From positions 1 to 64,000 of the forward strand of contig NZ_VMOA01000003.1 of NCBI RefSeq assembly GCF_020662345.1: a DNA stretch of 64,000 nucleotides. The letters run 5' to 3'. The position numbers were made by a program, and so were the translations under genes. Within the stretch, counting starts at the first letter, position 1. Each line of letters starts with the position of its first letter. Below, piece by piece: positions 33,821-41,306 of the stretch. This DNA comes from Methylobacterium sp. W2. Lineage in GTDB: Bacteria > Pseudomonadota > Alphaproteobacteria > Rhizobiales > Beijerinckiaceae. Below the pieces are notes generated by a model that saw nothing but the letters and a program-made list of their open reading frames with translations, had not been told where the DNA came from and ran no database searches.

Positions 33821-35314
33821 GTGCTATTTGGCGCCCCTTCCACACTTATTAGCCGCGCACGAGATGCAGTAAGGATCTGCCGCGAAGAGGCGGCAGCCAA
33901 TCGCTGGGAACAAGTAATAGCGATTACTGACAATTCCGAACTGATCACACAACAACCGCAGCTGCTTCTTCAACGCTTGCAGGCTGCTTTCATCCTTGCC
34001 GACGACGATATTATCGGCTGCATGTTAAAAGATCTTCCCAACTCAGCGCTTCCGCAAGCGGTAAAGTTTGCGACTGCGAGGCAACTTGCTGTTAACAAGC
34101 GCGCACATCTGGCGGCCCGCCTGCTCATGGACACGCCATCCCTTCACGATACGACACGTTTCCTCAAGTCGACTGGCCTCGTTTTTAAGCACCTGCGTGA
34201 CGCCACGCTCAAACGCGAGCTTCTTGATCTGGTTGCGAAGGTGAGTGGAGGCGGGTCGTCGATAAAACCAACGGTATCCGAACTGACTTTCGCTCCTCAG
34301 CCCGTTCAGGAAGTTTTCGGCAGCGTCAAGCTCGTTGCTTCATCCAACACTGATGCGCATCACCTCAAGGGCTTGAAACGCGAAGTTGCAGTATTCATTC
34401 GACTCATTGCACGCCCCCTGAAACCCACAGTTTCCGAGTACAAGAACGTTTTTACCCATCCATCCGGGCAAATTTGGACCGAGAATAAAGCGATCGTCGT
34501 CTCGAAGGGGTTCCCCCTCGATGTCACCGACAGGACCCAGACGGAGAACATACCGCTCGCGCTTGGTCTCAATCGTGGAAGCCGCGGAATATATCATTGG
34601 CTCATTGATTATCTTCCGAGACTAGCATGGCTCAAAAGCAGTGGTTTGATCGAAAATGAGGGGTGCAAGATCCTTCTTAACGCTGCGCGGTCCGGCTTCG
34701 AGCAAGATACTCTTGAGATGCTCGATATTGGAAATGCAGTTCAAAAGCTAGACAGATCGGTCTTCGTCGAACGCCTGTTGGTCGCGCGGGTCGGTTTCCG
34801 TGGCATGTCAGGATGGCGCCATCTAGATAGCATCTACGAAGAACTTGGTGAACGCGCGAGCACCTTGGCCGCAAGCAACAACGCTGAACTACCAGATCGT
34901 GTCTACGTGACACGACGAGACGCCGCCCGGCGTGTGATGAAGAATGAAGCCGATGTGGAAGCCGTAGCAAGAAAGCTCGGATTCACAGTGATGGAGTTCT
35001 CCAAGATCCCTCTCTGGCACCAATTCGCTATCGCCCGGCATGCCTCGGTCATCATGTCCCCTCACGGCGCTGGACTATCTCACATCATTGTCGCGAAACC
35101 CGGCCTTCAAGTGATCGAAATCCTTCCAATCATGGATGGGACGTACCAACTGCGTTTCAATTACGCTCGACTTTCGATCGTCAAGGGCCATCGATATTCT
35201 GCGTGGCTCGAACCCCAACATCCTGGCTTCGATGCATGGACAGTCGATATGCCGGCCTTCACGACGTTCCTCAAGAAGACTCTCAAGGCCCCGCAGGCTG
35301 GCTCGGGTCGGTGA
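33821..35314 (+). CDS. GT61-type (DUF563) glycosyltransferase
   Basis: 497 residues from GTG. The C-terminal ~270 residues match the GT61/DUF563 pattern: YHWLIDYLPRLAWLK, DRVYVTRRDAARR, EADVEAVARKLGFTVMEFSKIPLWHQFAIARHASVIMSPHGAGLSHIIVAKPG (HGAGL with the H of the signature) and VIEILP. The N-terminal ~200 residues are unrelated and helical (possible acceptor or partner domain). It probably builds a surface glycan. Base composition is visibly lower in GC than neighbours, with more varied codons, a sign of horizontal acquisition. Its end overlaps the convergent DUF1036 gene end by 32 bases. Confidence 0.82.
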   Translation: MLFGAPSTLISRARDAVRICREEAAANRWEQVIAITDNSELITQQPQLLLQRLQAAFILADDDIIGCMLKDLPNSALPQAVKFATARQLAVNKRAHLAARLLMDTPSLHDTTRFLKSTGLVFKHLRDATLKRELLDLVAKVSGGGSSIKPTVSELTFAPQPVQEVFGSVKLVASSNTDAHHLKGLKREVAVFIRLIARPLKPTVSEYKNVFTHPSGQIWTENKAIVVSKGFPLDVTDRTQTENIPLALGLNRGSRGIYHWLIDYLPRLAWLKSSGLIENEGCKILLNAARSGFEQDTLEMLDIGNAVQKLDRSVFVERLLVARVGFRGMSGWRHLDSIYEELGERASTLAASNNAELPDRVYVTRRDAARRVMKNEADVEAVARKLGFTVMEFSKIPLWHQFAIARHASVIMSPHGAGLSHIIVAKPGLQVIEILPIMDGTYQLRFNYARLSIVKGHRYSAWLEPQHPGFDAWTVDMPAFTTFLKKTLKAPQAGSGR

Positions 35315-35750
35315 GCTGGATCGTCCAGCTCTTCTGCTCGCCGGTATCGACCTCGTAGAAGCCGTTGCGGTCGTAGCCTCGCGCGAGACAATCCTCGACG
35401 CCGCGAATCGTGAATTCGGTGTCGCGGGTGCACATCAGCGAGCGGCCGTTCCACTCGCCGCCGCGGGTATAGTCGACCGCGTAGACATAATAGAACCGCG
35501 CCGCCAGGGCGCCGCGCAACAGGGTTTCGCAGCCTTTGGGCGCCACGTCCCACCACCCTTCCGTCACCCAGCCCTGCGTATCGCGATATCCCAGCGAGAT
35601 GCCGACCTTGCTTGCGGTCTGGTTGCACATCCGCAGATCGGCGTGGGCGGGCGAGGCGGTGAGAAAGAGGGCGACCAGCGGGGAGGCGAGCCAGAGAACC
35701 TTCCCCCTCCCCGCGCGCAGCGGGGAGGGGGCCGTACGGTGACGGATCAC
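35283..35750 (-). CDS. DUF1036 secreted protein
   Basis: 155 residues from GTG. A signal peptide (about 18-38: VLWLASPLVALFLTASPAHA) precedes DLRMCNQTASKVGISLGYRD and the DUF1036 core: WVTEGWWDVAPKGCETLL, RFYYVYAVDYTRGGEW, MCTRDTEFTI, DCLARGYDRNGFYEVDTGEQ. Three or four Cys probably form disulfides in the periplasm. The function of DUF1036 is not established. The first ~17 codons lie over a GC-rich inverted repeat (see repeat entry), so the true start may be unusual. It begins 4 bases after gckA ends and is likely co-transcribed with it. Confidence 0.82.
   Translation of the reverse strand: MIRHRTAPSPLRAGRGKVLWLASPLVALFLTASPAHADLRMCNQTASKVGISLGYRDTQGWVTEGWWDVAPKGCETLLRGALAARFYYVYAVDYTRGGEWNGRSLMCTRDTEFTIRGVEDCLARGYDRNGFYEVDTGEQKSWTIQLTDPSQPAGP
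35703..35731. repeat. GC-rich palindrome inside the DUF1036 5' end
   Basis: CCCCCTCCCC / GGGGAGGGGG, a 10-bp perfect inverted repeat with a 9-base loop GCGCGCAGC. It resembles the small 'cccctcccc...ggggagggg' mobile palindromes scattered in Rhizobiales genomes. Here it is translated as part of the DUF1036 N-terminus (PSPLRAGRGK). Confidence 0.5.
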
Positions 35751-35754
35751 GCCG

Positions 35755-37083
35755 TTAACCGACGAGGATGATGCGGCAATCGTTGACATTGGTGCGCGTG
35801 GGACCCGGCTGGACGAGATCGCCGATCGTGGCGAAGAACTTCGTCGAATCATTGTCCGCGAGCATCGCAGCGGGATCGAGGCCGGCGGCACGGGCACGCG
35901 CCAGCGTCGTCGGATCGACGAGACCGCCGGCCGGATCGGTGGCCTCGCCGCGTCCGCCATCGGTGCCGTCGGTATCGGCGGCGATGCCGAGGATGCCGGA
36001 TTCGCCGTCGAGACCGATGGCGAGAGCGAGGGCGTATTCCTGGTTCGGACCGCCATGGCCCTCGCCGACGATGGTGACGGTGAGCTCGCCGCCCGAGATG
36101 ATCGCCACCTTGCGGCCGGCCGCCTTCATCTCCTTGGCGAGAGCGGCGTGTTCCGCGGCCACCTCGCGGGCCTCGCCCTCCACGTCGGGGCCGAGCATCA
36201 CGACCTCGTAGCCGGCGCGCTTGGCCGCTTCGGACGCCGCGTTCAGGGCGTCGATCGGACGGGCGATGATGCGGTACTCGGCGCGGGCGAAGGAGGGGTC
36301 GCCCGCCTTCGGGGTCTCGTTGGCCGGATCGTTGAGGAGCGCCTTGGCGGCCTCCGGCAGGGGAATGTTGCGGCGCTCGCAGATCTCGCGCGCGTCGGCG
36401 AGCGTCGAGGGATCGGGCACAGTGGGGCCGGACGCGATCACCGCCGGATCGTCGTGCGGCACGTCAGAGATGGCCAGCGTCAGGATCGAGCGGGCGTTGC
36501 GGGCCATCATGGCGAGACGTCCGCCCTTGATCCGGGAGAGGTGCTTGCGCACCGCATTGATCTCGTTGATCGGCGCGCCCGAGCGCAGCAGCGCCTTGGT
36601 GACCGCCTGTTTCTCGGTGAGGGTGAGGTCGCCGGCGGGCGCGATCCAGTTGGCCGAGCCGCCGCCCGACAGAAGCACCAGCACGTCGTCCTCCGGACCG
36701 GCATCGGCCGCGATCTTCAGGGCGTCGATGGTGGCGTCGATGCCGGCCTGGTCTGGCACCGGGTGCCCGGCCTCGACCATGCGGATCATCGGGGCATCCT
36801 CGCCGTAGCCGTGGCGGGCCACCGCCAGGCCGACGATGCGGCTCTCATCGACACCGTGCTGCTCCCGGTAGAACCGGCTCGCCACGGCGGCCATGCTGCC
36901 GCCGGCCTTGCCGGCACCGAGGATAATCAGCCGTCCGGTTCCGGGGGCGGGCAGGTGTGGCACCAGACAGCGGGACGGATGCGCGGCGGCGATCGCCTCG
37001 TCGAGGAAACCGAGAAGAAGGCCGCGAGCGGCATCGTGGGACGAAGGAGAAGAATCGGGCGAGGCGTGTGAAGGCGCGGTCAT
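35755..37083 (-). CDS. gckA: Glycerate 2-kinase (MOFRL family)
   Basis: 442 residues. The GckA/TtuD-type fold shows LIILGAGKAGGSMAAVASRFY, GHPVPDQAG, VLVLLSGGGSANW, VRKHLSRIKGGRLA, ILTLAISDVPHDDPAVIASGPTVPD and the MOFRL tail AIISGGELTVTIVGEGHGGPNQEYALALA with AADTDGTDG. It phosphorylates glycerate to 2-phosphoglycerate, the step that returns carbon to the serine cycle of methylotrophic alphaproteobacteria. The ATG at 37083 is chosen; another in-frame ATG lies at 37101. DUF1036 follows 4 bases after its stop. The hydroxypyruvate-reductase label sometimes given to this family is less likely. Confidence 0.9.
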   Translation of the reverse strand: MTAPSHASPDSSPSSHDAARGLLLGFLDEAIAAAHPSRCLVPHLPAPGTGRLIILGAGKAGGSMAAVASRFYREQHGVDESRIVGLAVARHGYGEDAPMIRMVEAGHPVPDQAGIDATIDALKIAADAGPEDDVLVLLSGGGSANWIAPAGDLTLTEKQAVTKALLRSGAPINEINAVRKHLSRIKGGRLAMMARNARSILTLAISDVPHDDPAVIASGPTVPDPSTLADAREICERRNIPLPEAAKALLNDPANETPKAGDPSFARAEYRIIARPIDALNAASEAAKRAGYEVVMLGPDVEGEAREVAAEHAALAKEMKAAGRKVAIISGGELTVTIVGEGHGGPNQEYALALAIGLDGESGILGIAADTDGTDGGRGEATDPAGGLVDPTTLARARAAGLDPAAMLADNDSTKFFATIGDLVQPGPTRTNVNDCRIILVG

Positions 37084-37288
37084 GGCGTGTCCGTGTCTCA
37101 TCAAGGTCCGATCGCGCGGGCCGGATTGCTTGTCCGCCGGATTATTGCCGTGGCGGCGCGATCGCCTATACGTGCTGTGCCCGAGCCCTGCCGCCTCGGC
37201 AAGCGTGCGATGACGCGACCGGCGGCGTGTTTCCTGCCTGCCCAGGGGGATTGTCTCCCCATCGGCCCCGAAGGACCGTGCCCGCCTC

Positions 37289-38035
37289 ATGTTTCCGCCG
37301 CATCCCGTCGAGACGATCCCAGGCGATCCCGCCTCCGGACTCCTCCTCATCTGCGAGCACGCCTCGAATCACGTCCCGGAGGATCTGGCACAGCTCGGGG
37401 TGCCCGAGCGGGAATTCGCGCGGCACATCGCCTACGATATCGGCGCGGCCGAAGTGACGCGACGTCTGGCGGCGCATCTCGGCGCGCCGGCCATCCTCAC
37501 GCGGTTCTCGCGCCTCGTCATCGATCCCAACCGGGGGCGCGAGGACCCGACCCTGGTCATGCGCCTGTCGGATGGCGCCGTGGTGCCGGGCAACGCCCGC
37601 ATCGACGAGGCCGGCAAGGACGAGCGCATCCGCCGATTCTACGTGCCGTTCGACGAGGCGGTGAATGCGGCCGTCGCGCAGGCCACGGAGGCGGGCGCAC
37701 CGCCCATCATCGTCACCATGCACAGCTTCACCGCGTCGTGGCGCGGCTACCTGCGGCCCTGGCACGTGGGCATCCTGTGGGACGGCGACGACCGGATGAG
37801 CGCGCCGCTCATCGCCGGCTTGCGCGCCGATCCCGCCGGGCTGACGGTGGGCGACAACGAACCCTATGGCGGCGGCCTGCCGGGCGATACGATCGACCGC
37901 CACGCCATCGCGCGCGGCCTGCCCAACGCCCTCGTGGAGATCCGGCAGGACCTCATCGCCCTGGAGCCGGGCCAGATCGAATGGGCTGCACGCTTCGCCA
38001 AGCTGCTTCGGCCGTTGATACCGATACGCGGCTGA
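37289..38035 (+). CDS. N-formylglutamate amidohydrolase family protein
   Basis: 248 residues. FGase-family motifs: LLLICEHASNHVPEDL (His metal ligand), HIAYDIGAAEVTRRLA, RFSRLVIDPNRG, IIVTMHSFTASWRG, GLPNALVEIRQDLI. These amidohydrolases cleave N-formyl-glutamate in histidine degradation. No other hut gene is in the window, so the substrate may be a different N-formyl amino acid. It is divergent from gckA with 205 bases between. Confidence 0.88.
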   Translation: MFPPHPVETIPGDPASGLLLICEHASNHVPEDLAQLGVPEREFARHIAYDIGAAEVTRRLAAHLGAPAILTRFSRLVIDPNRGREDPTLVMRLSDGAVVPGNARIDEAGKDERIRRFYVPFDEAVNAAVAQATEAGAPPIIVTMHSFTASWRGYLRPWHVGILWDGDDRMSAPLIAGLRADPAGLTVGDNEPYGGGLPGDTIDRHAIARGLPNALVEIRQDLIALEPGQIEWAARFAKLLRPLIPIRG

Positions 38036-38069
38036 CCTTCGTCGGGAAGCGACAGGGACCACAAACGAA

Positions 38070-38097
38070 AGCGGCGGAGCTCACGCCCCGCCGCCTT
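38070..38097. terminator. Stem-loop between convergent genes
   Basis: GCGGCGG / CCGCCGC with a 10-base loop, preceded by AAA and followed by C-TTCG, between the FGase gene and the convergent small secreted protein. It could act as a terminator for one or both. Confidence 0.5.
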
Positions 38098-38119
38098 CGT
38101 CATCGCCGTGGTGCCGGGT

Positions 38120-38392
38120 CTAGCGGGGGCCGCCCGAGGTGCGGCCGTACTGCCAGACCGGGAAGCTGTTCTGCTCGGCATTGCCTTCCCGAGCGGAGTC
38201 GCTGTCGCGCCGGGCGACGATCGAGCCCGTGGTCAGATCGTCGTCCACGACGGTCTGCCGACCCGCATAGCCGGGAGCCGCATGGGCCGAGATACCGGCA
38301 GGCGCCGTGTAGCTCTGGGCAAGAGCGGGAGAAGCAACGGCAGCCGCACTCAAAACGACGGCAGCGACGGCGGAAGCAAGACGGGTGTTCAT
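38120..38392 (-). CDS. Small secreted hypothetical protein, 90 aa
   Basis: 90 residues with a textbook signal peptide (MNTRLASAVAAVVLSAAAVA, cleavage after ALA-QS). The mature protein of ~65 residues is hydrophilic, with QTVVDDDLTTGSIVARRDSDSARE, NSFPVWQYGRTSGGPR at the end, and no cysteines. Small periplasmic proteins of this kind are common in Methylobacterium. No function recognised. Confidence 0.72.
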   Translation of the reverse strand: MNTRLASAVAAVVLSAAAVASPALAQSYTAPAGISAHAAPGYAGRQTVVDDDLTTGSIVARRDSDSAREGNAEQNSFPVWQYGRTSGGPR

Positions 38393-38748
38393 GACTGAGT
38401 CCTATTAGGTTTCGCGGTCTCCGTCATAGGGCGGTGGGCCGTGAGTTCTTGTGTAGGCCTGATGTAGGACGACCACCGTCGCAATGTCGTGCGGTTTGGC
38501 ACCCCCATGCACGAGGCGACTGGCCAGCACCTATGAGACGCCTCGCCCTGCACGGAATGCACGCAGCGTCGACCGGGACCGCCGTGGCCATCGACGGCAG
38601 GCGTTTGACGCGGGTGATGGCGCCGTTCTGCCGGCCCGAGGGCCACGATCGCCACCGGACGAAAACGGGACCGCAGATGAGCGATGGTGTAGTCTGCAGC
38701 GGACGCGGCGGTGCCTCACCGCCAGCCCCATGAAGAGGATCCCCCCCT
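38393..38748. other. Intergenic region upstream of DUF1244
   Basis: About 355 bases. Open frames exist on both strands, for example one reading MRRLALHGMHAASTGTAVAI near 38533 on the + strand. None has a convincing ribosome-binding site or recognisable product, so I leave it unannotated. Confidence 0.35.
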
Positions 38749-39057
38749 ATGTCCGAGATCGACCCCGCCACCCGGACCGAACTCGAAGCAGCGGTCTTCC
38801 GCCGCCTGGTGGCGCATCTGCAGAACCGCGGCGACGTGCAGAACATCGACCTCATGAACATGGCCGGCTTCTGCCGCAACTGCCTGTCGAACTGGATGAA
38901 GGACGCCGCCGACGAGCGCGGCCTCGGCCTCACCAAGGACGAGAGCCGCGAACGCGTCTACGGAATGCCCTATGAGGAGTGGAAGCGGCTGAACCAGGCC
39001 GAGGCCACGCCAGAGCAACAGGCGGCGTTCTCGAAAGCGCAAGCCGAGCCGCACTAA
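38749..39057 (+). CDS. DUF1244 family protein
   Basis: 102 residues. Core LEAAVFRRLVAHLQNRGDVQNIDLMNMAGFCRNCLSNWM with the invariant FCRNCLxxW and an acidic/helical C-terminus (GMPYEEWKRLNQAEATPEQ) fit DUF1244 (PF06844), a small conserved proteobacterial family. The CxxC pair in FCRNC could bind metal. Function unknown. A ribosome-binding site (GAAGAGG) precedes the start. gapR follows 82 bases downstream on the same strand. Confidence 0.93.
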   Translation: MSEIDPATRTELEAAVFRRLVAHLQNRGDVQNIDLMNMAGFCRNCLSNWMKDAADERGLGLTKDESRERVYGMPYEEWKRLNQAEATPEQQAAFSKAQAEPH

Positions 39058-39139
39058 GCTTCCGGTAAGCGTGATCGCTTAACCAGCCTCCTCCGGCGCA
39101 TCCGACCCGATGCGCGTCAGATCAGGAATTGAGACGCTC

Positions 39140-39406
39140 ATGGCCGCTTCCGCCGCACCCGCCGTCGATGCCTCCTCGGTTGCCGCCGACCAGCTCAAGA
39201 GCTTCATCGAGCGCATCGAGCGCCTGGAGGAGGAGAAGGCCGGCCTCGCCGGCGACATCAAGGACGTCTATGCCGAGGCCAAGGGCACCGGCTTCGACGT
39301 GAAGGCCCTGCGCAAGATCATTTCCCTGCGCAAGAAGGACCATGCCGAGCGCCAGGAGGAAGAGGCGATCCTGGAGCTCTACATGCAGGCCCTCGGCATG
39401 GTGTAG
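39140..39406 (+). CDS. gapR: GapR nucleoid-associated protein (DUF2312)
   Basis: 88 residues: a short Ala/Ser-rich lead, then the DUF2312 core [40 protein letters not shown] and [20 protein letters not shown] ending in [11 protein letters not shown]. GapR forms tetramers that encircle overtwisted DNA ahead of forks and transcribing polymerase and stimulates gyrase and topoisomerase IV, as shown in Caulobacter. Length agrees with the ~89 residues of Caulobacter GapR. The ATG at 39140 matches the family start; the in-frame 39110 start adds unrelated residues. Confidence 0.94.
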   Translation: MAASAAPAVDASSVAADQLKSFIERIERLEEEKAGLAGDIKDVYAEAKGTGFDVKALRKIISLRKKDHAERQEEEAILELYMQALGMV

Positions 39407-39430
39407 GCCGACATCGCGACCTGCCGGCCC

Positions 39431-39709
39431 ATGCGCTCGAGCATAGGGCAGGGCGATAGCGACGATGCCTCAGCCCCTCGAGACGCCCTCGCTCGCCGGT
39501 ACGACGCAGCGCCGGCCCTGGCCATCGACGGGCACGGCAACGCCAGCAACCCCTCCGTCTCGGCCCCGAACACCGGGACCGTATCGGGCGGCCCTGCCCA
39601 TCGCGACGCCCCGCGCGTGCAGGAATCGAAGGAGGTTGGGCGTGACGGGAAGCCGCTGCATTCCGACAAGGACGGCCACGCACACGGCCATAGCCACGAC
39701 AAGAAATAG
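39431..39709 (+). CDS. Possible small His-rich hypothetical protein
   Basis: 92 residues, hydrophilic, without a signal peptide. The C-terminus is HSDKDGHAHGHSHDKK, a potential metal-binding tail with five His. It starts 24 bases after gapR without a clear ribosome-binding site, and an equally long open frame with a hydrophobic stretch runs on the other strand. The hydrophilic composition and the His tail favour this frame only modestly. Confidence 0.38.
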   Translation: MRSSIGQGDSDDASAPRDALARRYDAAPALAIDGHGNASNPSVSAPNTGTVSGGPAHRDAPRVQESKEVGRDGKPLHSDKDGHAHGHSHDKK

Positions 39710-39746
39710 CAATCGGGCGGGAGGTGCGAGGCCGCCTTCCGCCGCT

Positions 39747-41087
39747 TCAACGCCGGGTCCGCGCCTCACGCAGGGTGGAACCCGGCTCGACGGCGCCGCC
39801 CTTCGAGACGGCGATGCGCTGCGACAGGTAGATGCCGTGATGGCCCGAACAGGCATAGGCGGCAAAGCAAGCGACCGCCATGGCGACACCATGCGTCGCC
39901 CCGAACAGCTCGATTCCCATCAGCGTGCAGGCGAGCGGCGTGTTGGCCGCTCCCGCGAAAACCGCCACGAAACCGAGAGCCGCCATCAGGTCGAGGGGCG
40001 CGCCCATCAGACCGCCAAGGGCATTGCCGAGGGCGGCGCCGATGAAGAACAGCGGTGTCACCTCGCCGCCCTTGAAGCCCGAGGCCAGGGTGACGACGGT
40101 GAAGAGGATCTTCCAGGTCCAGGACCAGGGATGGACCTCCGGGCCAAAGAAGCTCGCGATGCTCAAGCCTGCCGCGTCCGGCGCGGTGACGCCGAGGCCG
40201 AGATAGTCACGGGTGCCCAGCGCATAGACGAGGCCGATCACCGCCAAGCCGCCGAGGAAAGGGCGCAGGGGAGGGTAGGGAACCAGGCGCTTCAACCACC
40301 CGCCGAGGATGTGGTTGGCCTCGGCGAAGACGAGGGCCACGAGCCCGAAGGCGATGCCGGCGACGGCGACTTTCGCCAGCAGGATCGGATCGAGGGCGAT
40401 GGGACCGGTCGCATCCGCCAGATAGGCAATGCGGAACAGCGAATGGTGGATGCCCCAGGCTTGGCAGGCCCAATCGCCGATGACGGCCGCGAGCAGGCAG
40501 GGGATCAGAGCGGCATATTCCACCCGACCGATGGCCAGGACTTCGAGGGCGAAGACGGCCCCGGCGATGGGCGTGCCGAACACCGCCCCGAACCCCGCCG
40601 CCACACCCGCCATCAGCACGATGCGCGTACCTGCCGGATCGAGCCTGGCCAGGCGCCCGATGGCGCTGGCGAGGCTGGCGCCGAGCTGCACCGCCGTGCC
40701 TTCACGGCCGGCGGAGCCGCCGAAGAGATGGGTCACCACGGTGCCGAGGAAGATCAGGGGCGCCATGCGCAGGGGAACGCCGCCGCCGGGCTCGTGGATC
40801 TGATCGACGACGAGGTTGTTGCCGCCCTCCACGCCGCGCCCGACACGGTGGTAGAGCAGGCCGATGGCAAAGCCGCCCGCCGGCAGCAGGAACAGCAGCC
40901 AGGGATGCGCGAAGCGGGCGTTCGTGGCGACGTCGAGGCACCAGAGAAAGGCCGCGCAGAGAGAGCCCACCACGGCCGCCATCGGCACGAGGATCACCGC
41001 CCAGCGGGCGAACGCGATCGCTGAGGCCACGCGGACCATCGTGGCGCGCTTCAGGTGGGCGATCCGGTTCTTGAGAGAGACAGGCAT
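39747..41087 (-). CDS. CLC-family fluoride/proton antiporter (CLC-F type)
   Basis: 446 residues with about ten hydrophobic helices. In place of the chloride-type GSGIP the first anion-site segment is [14 protein letters not shown] (about 87-100), and the second is [16 protein letters not shown] (123-138; GREGT rather than GREGP). Further on come [16 protein letters not shown] and [13 protein letters not shown]. The GNNL and GREGT forms mark the fluoride-selective CLC-F subgroup, which expels F- in exchange for H+. A fluoride riboswitch lies directly upstream, which supports the assignment independently. The ATG at 41087 is downstream of the riboswitch; the longer in-frame ORF to 41249 would translate the aptamer and is rejected. 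Confidence 0.9.
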   Translation of the reverse strand: MPVSLKNRIAHLKRATMVRVASAIAFARWAVILVPMAAVVGSLCAAFLWCLDVATNARFAHPWLLFLLPAGGFAIGLLYHRVGRGVEGGNNLVVDQIHEPGGGVPLRMAPLIFLGTVVTHLFGGSAGREGTAVQLGASLASAIGRLARLDPAGTRIVLMAGVAAGFGAVFGTPIAGAVFALEVLAIGRVEYAALIPCLLAAVIGDWACQAWGIHHSLFRIAYLADATGPIALDPILLAKVAVAGIAFGLVALVFAEANHILGGWLKRLVPYPPLRPFLGGLAVIGLVYALGTRDYLGLGVTAPDAAGLSIASFFGPEVHPWSWTWKILFTVVTLASGFKGGEVTPLFFIGAALGNALGGLMGAPLDLMAALGFVAVFAGAANTPLACTLMGIELFGATHGVAMAVACFAAYACSGHHGIYLSQRIAVSKGGAVEPGSTLREARTRR

Positions 41088-41115
41088 CGTTCCACCGTCT
41101 TGCTGCGTGGCAAAA

Positions 41116-41174
41116 GGGTAGGAATCATCAGCCCTTATGGCGGTTCGGCTTTGCGCCCGGCAGAATCCATTGCC
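41116..41174 (-). promoter_or_regulatory. Fluoride riboswitch (crcB motif)
   Basis: Read on the reverse strand from 41174: GGCAATGGATTCTGCC, a variable loop, then GAACCGCCATAA, then GGGCTGATGATTCCTACCC ending at 41116. This follows the crcB/fluoride aptamer: pseudoknot GGCA/TGCC, P1 GGATTC/GATTCC (one T-T mismatch), the AACCGCC segment, P3 GCC/GGC and the conserved CTGATG...CCTAC end. The aptamer ends 28 bases before the ATG of the CLC-F gene, leaving a short expression platform around the GGTGGA ribosome-binding site. Translation control is the likely mode. Matched by eye to the known Thermotoga petrophila aptamer. Confidence 0.85.
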
Positions 41175-41306
41175 GCAGCCTTCGTGTCGCGTGGCGGGCA
41201 ACGCGTCAAGCCCGTGGCAAAAGCTCGTGTCCGACGATACCCAACCCATTGCCGCCGCCGTGGCGTCGGCCTCGACGCATGTCGAAGACCATCACATGAG
41301 TGAGGG

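Noticed and set aside
38389-38733. Open frames on both strands between the small secreted protein and DUF1244
   Set aside because: No product, domain or ribosome-binding site could be supported on either strand.
41088-41249. In-frame 5' extension of the CLC-F gene to 41249
   Set aside because: It would translate the fluoride riboswitch; the conserved protein sequence starts at 41087.
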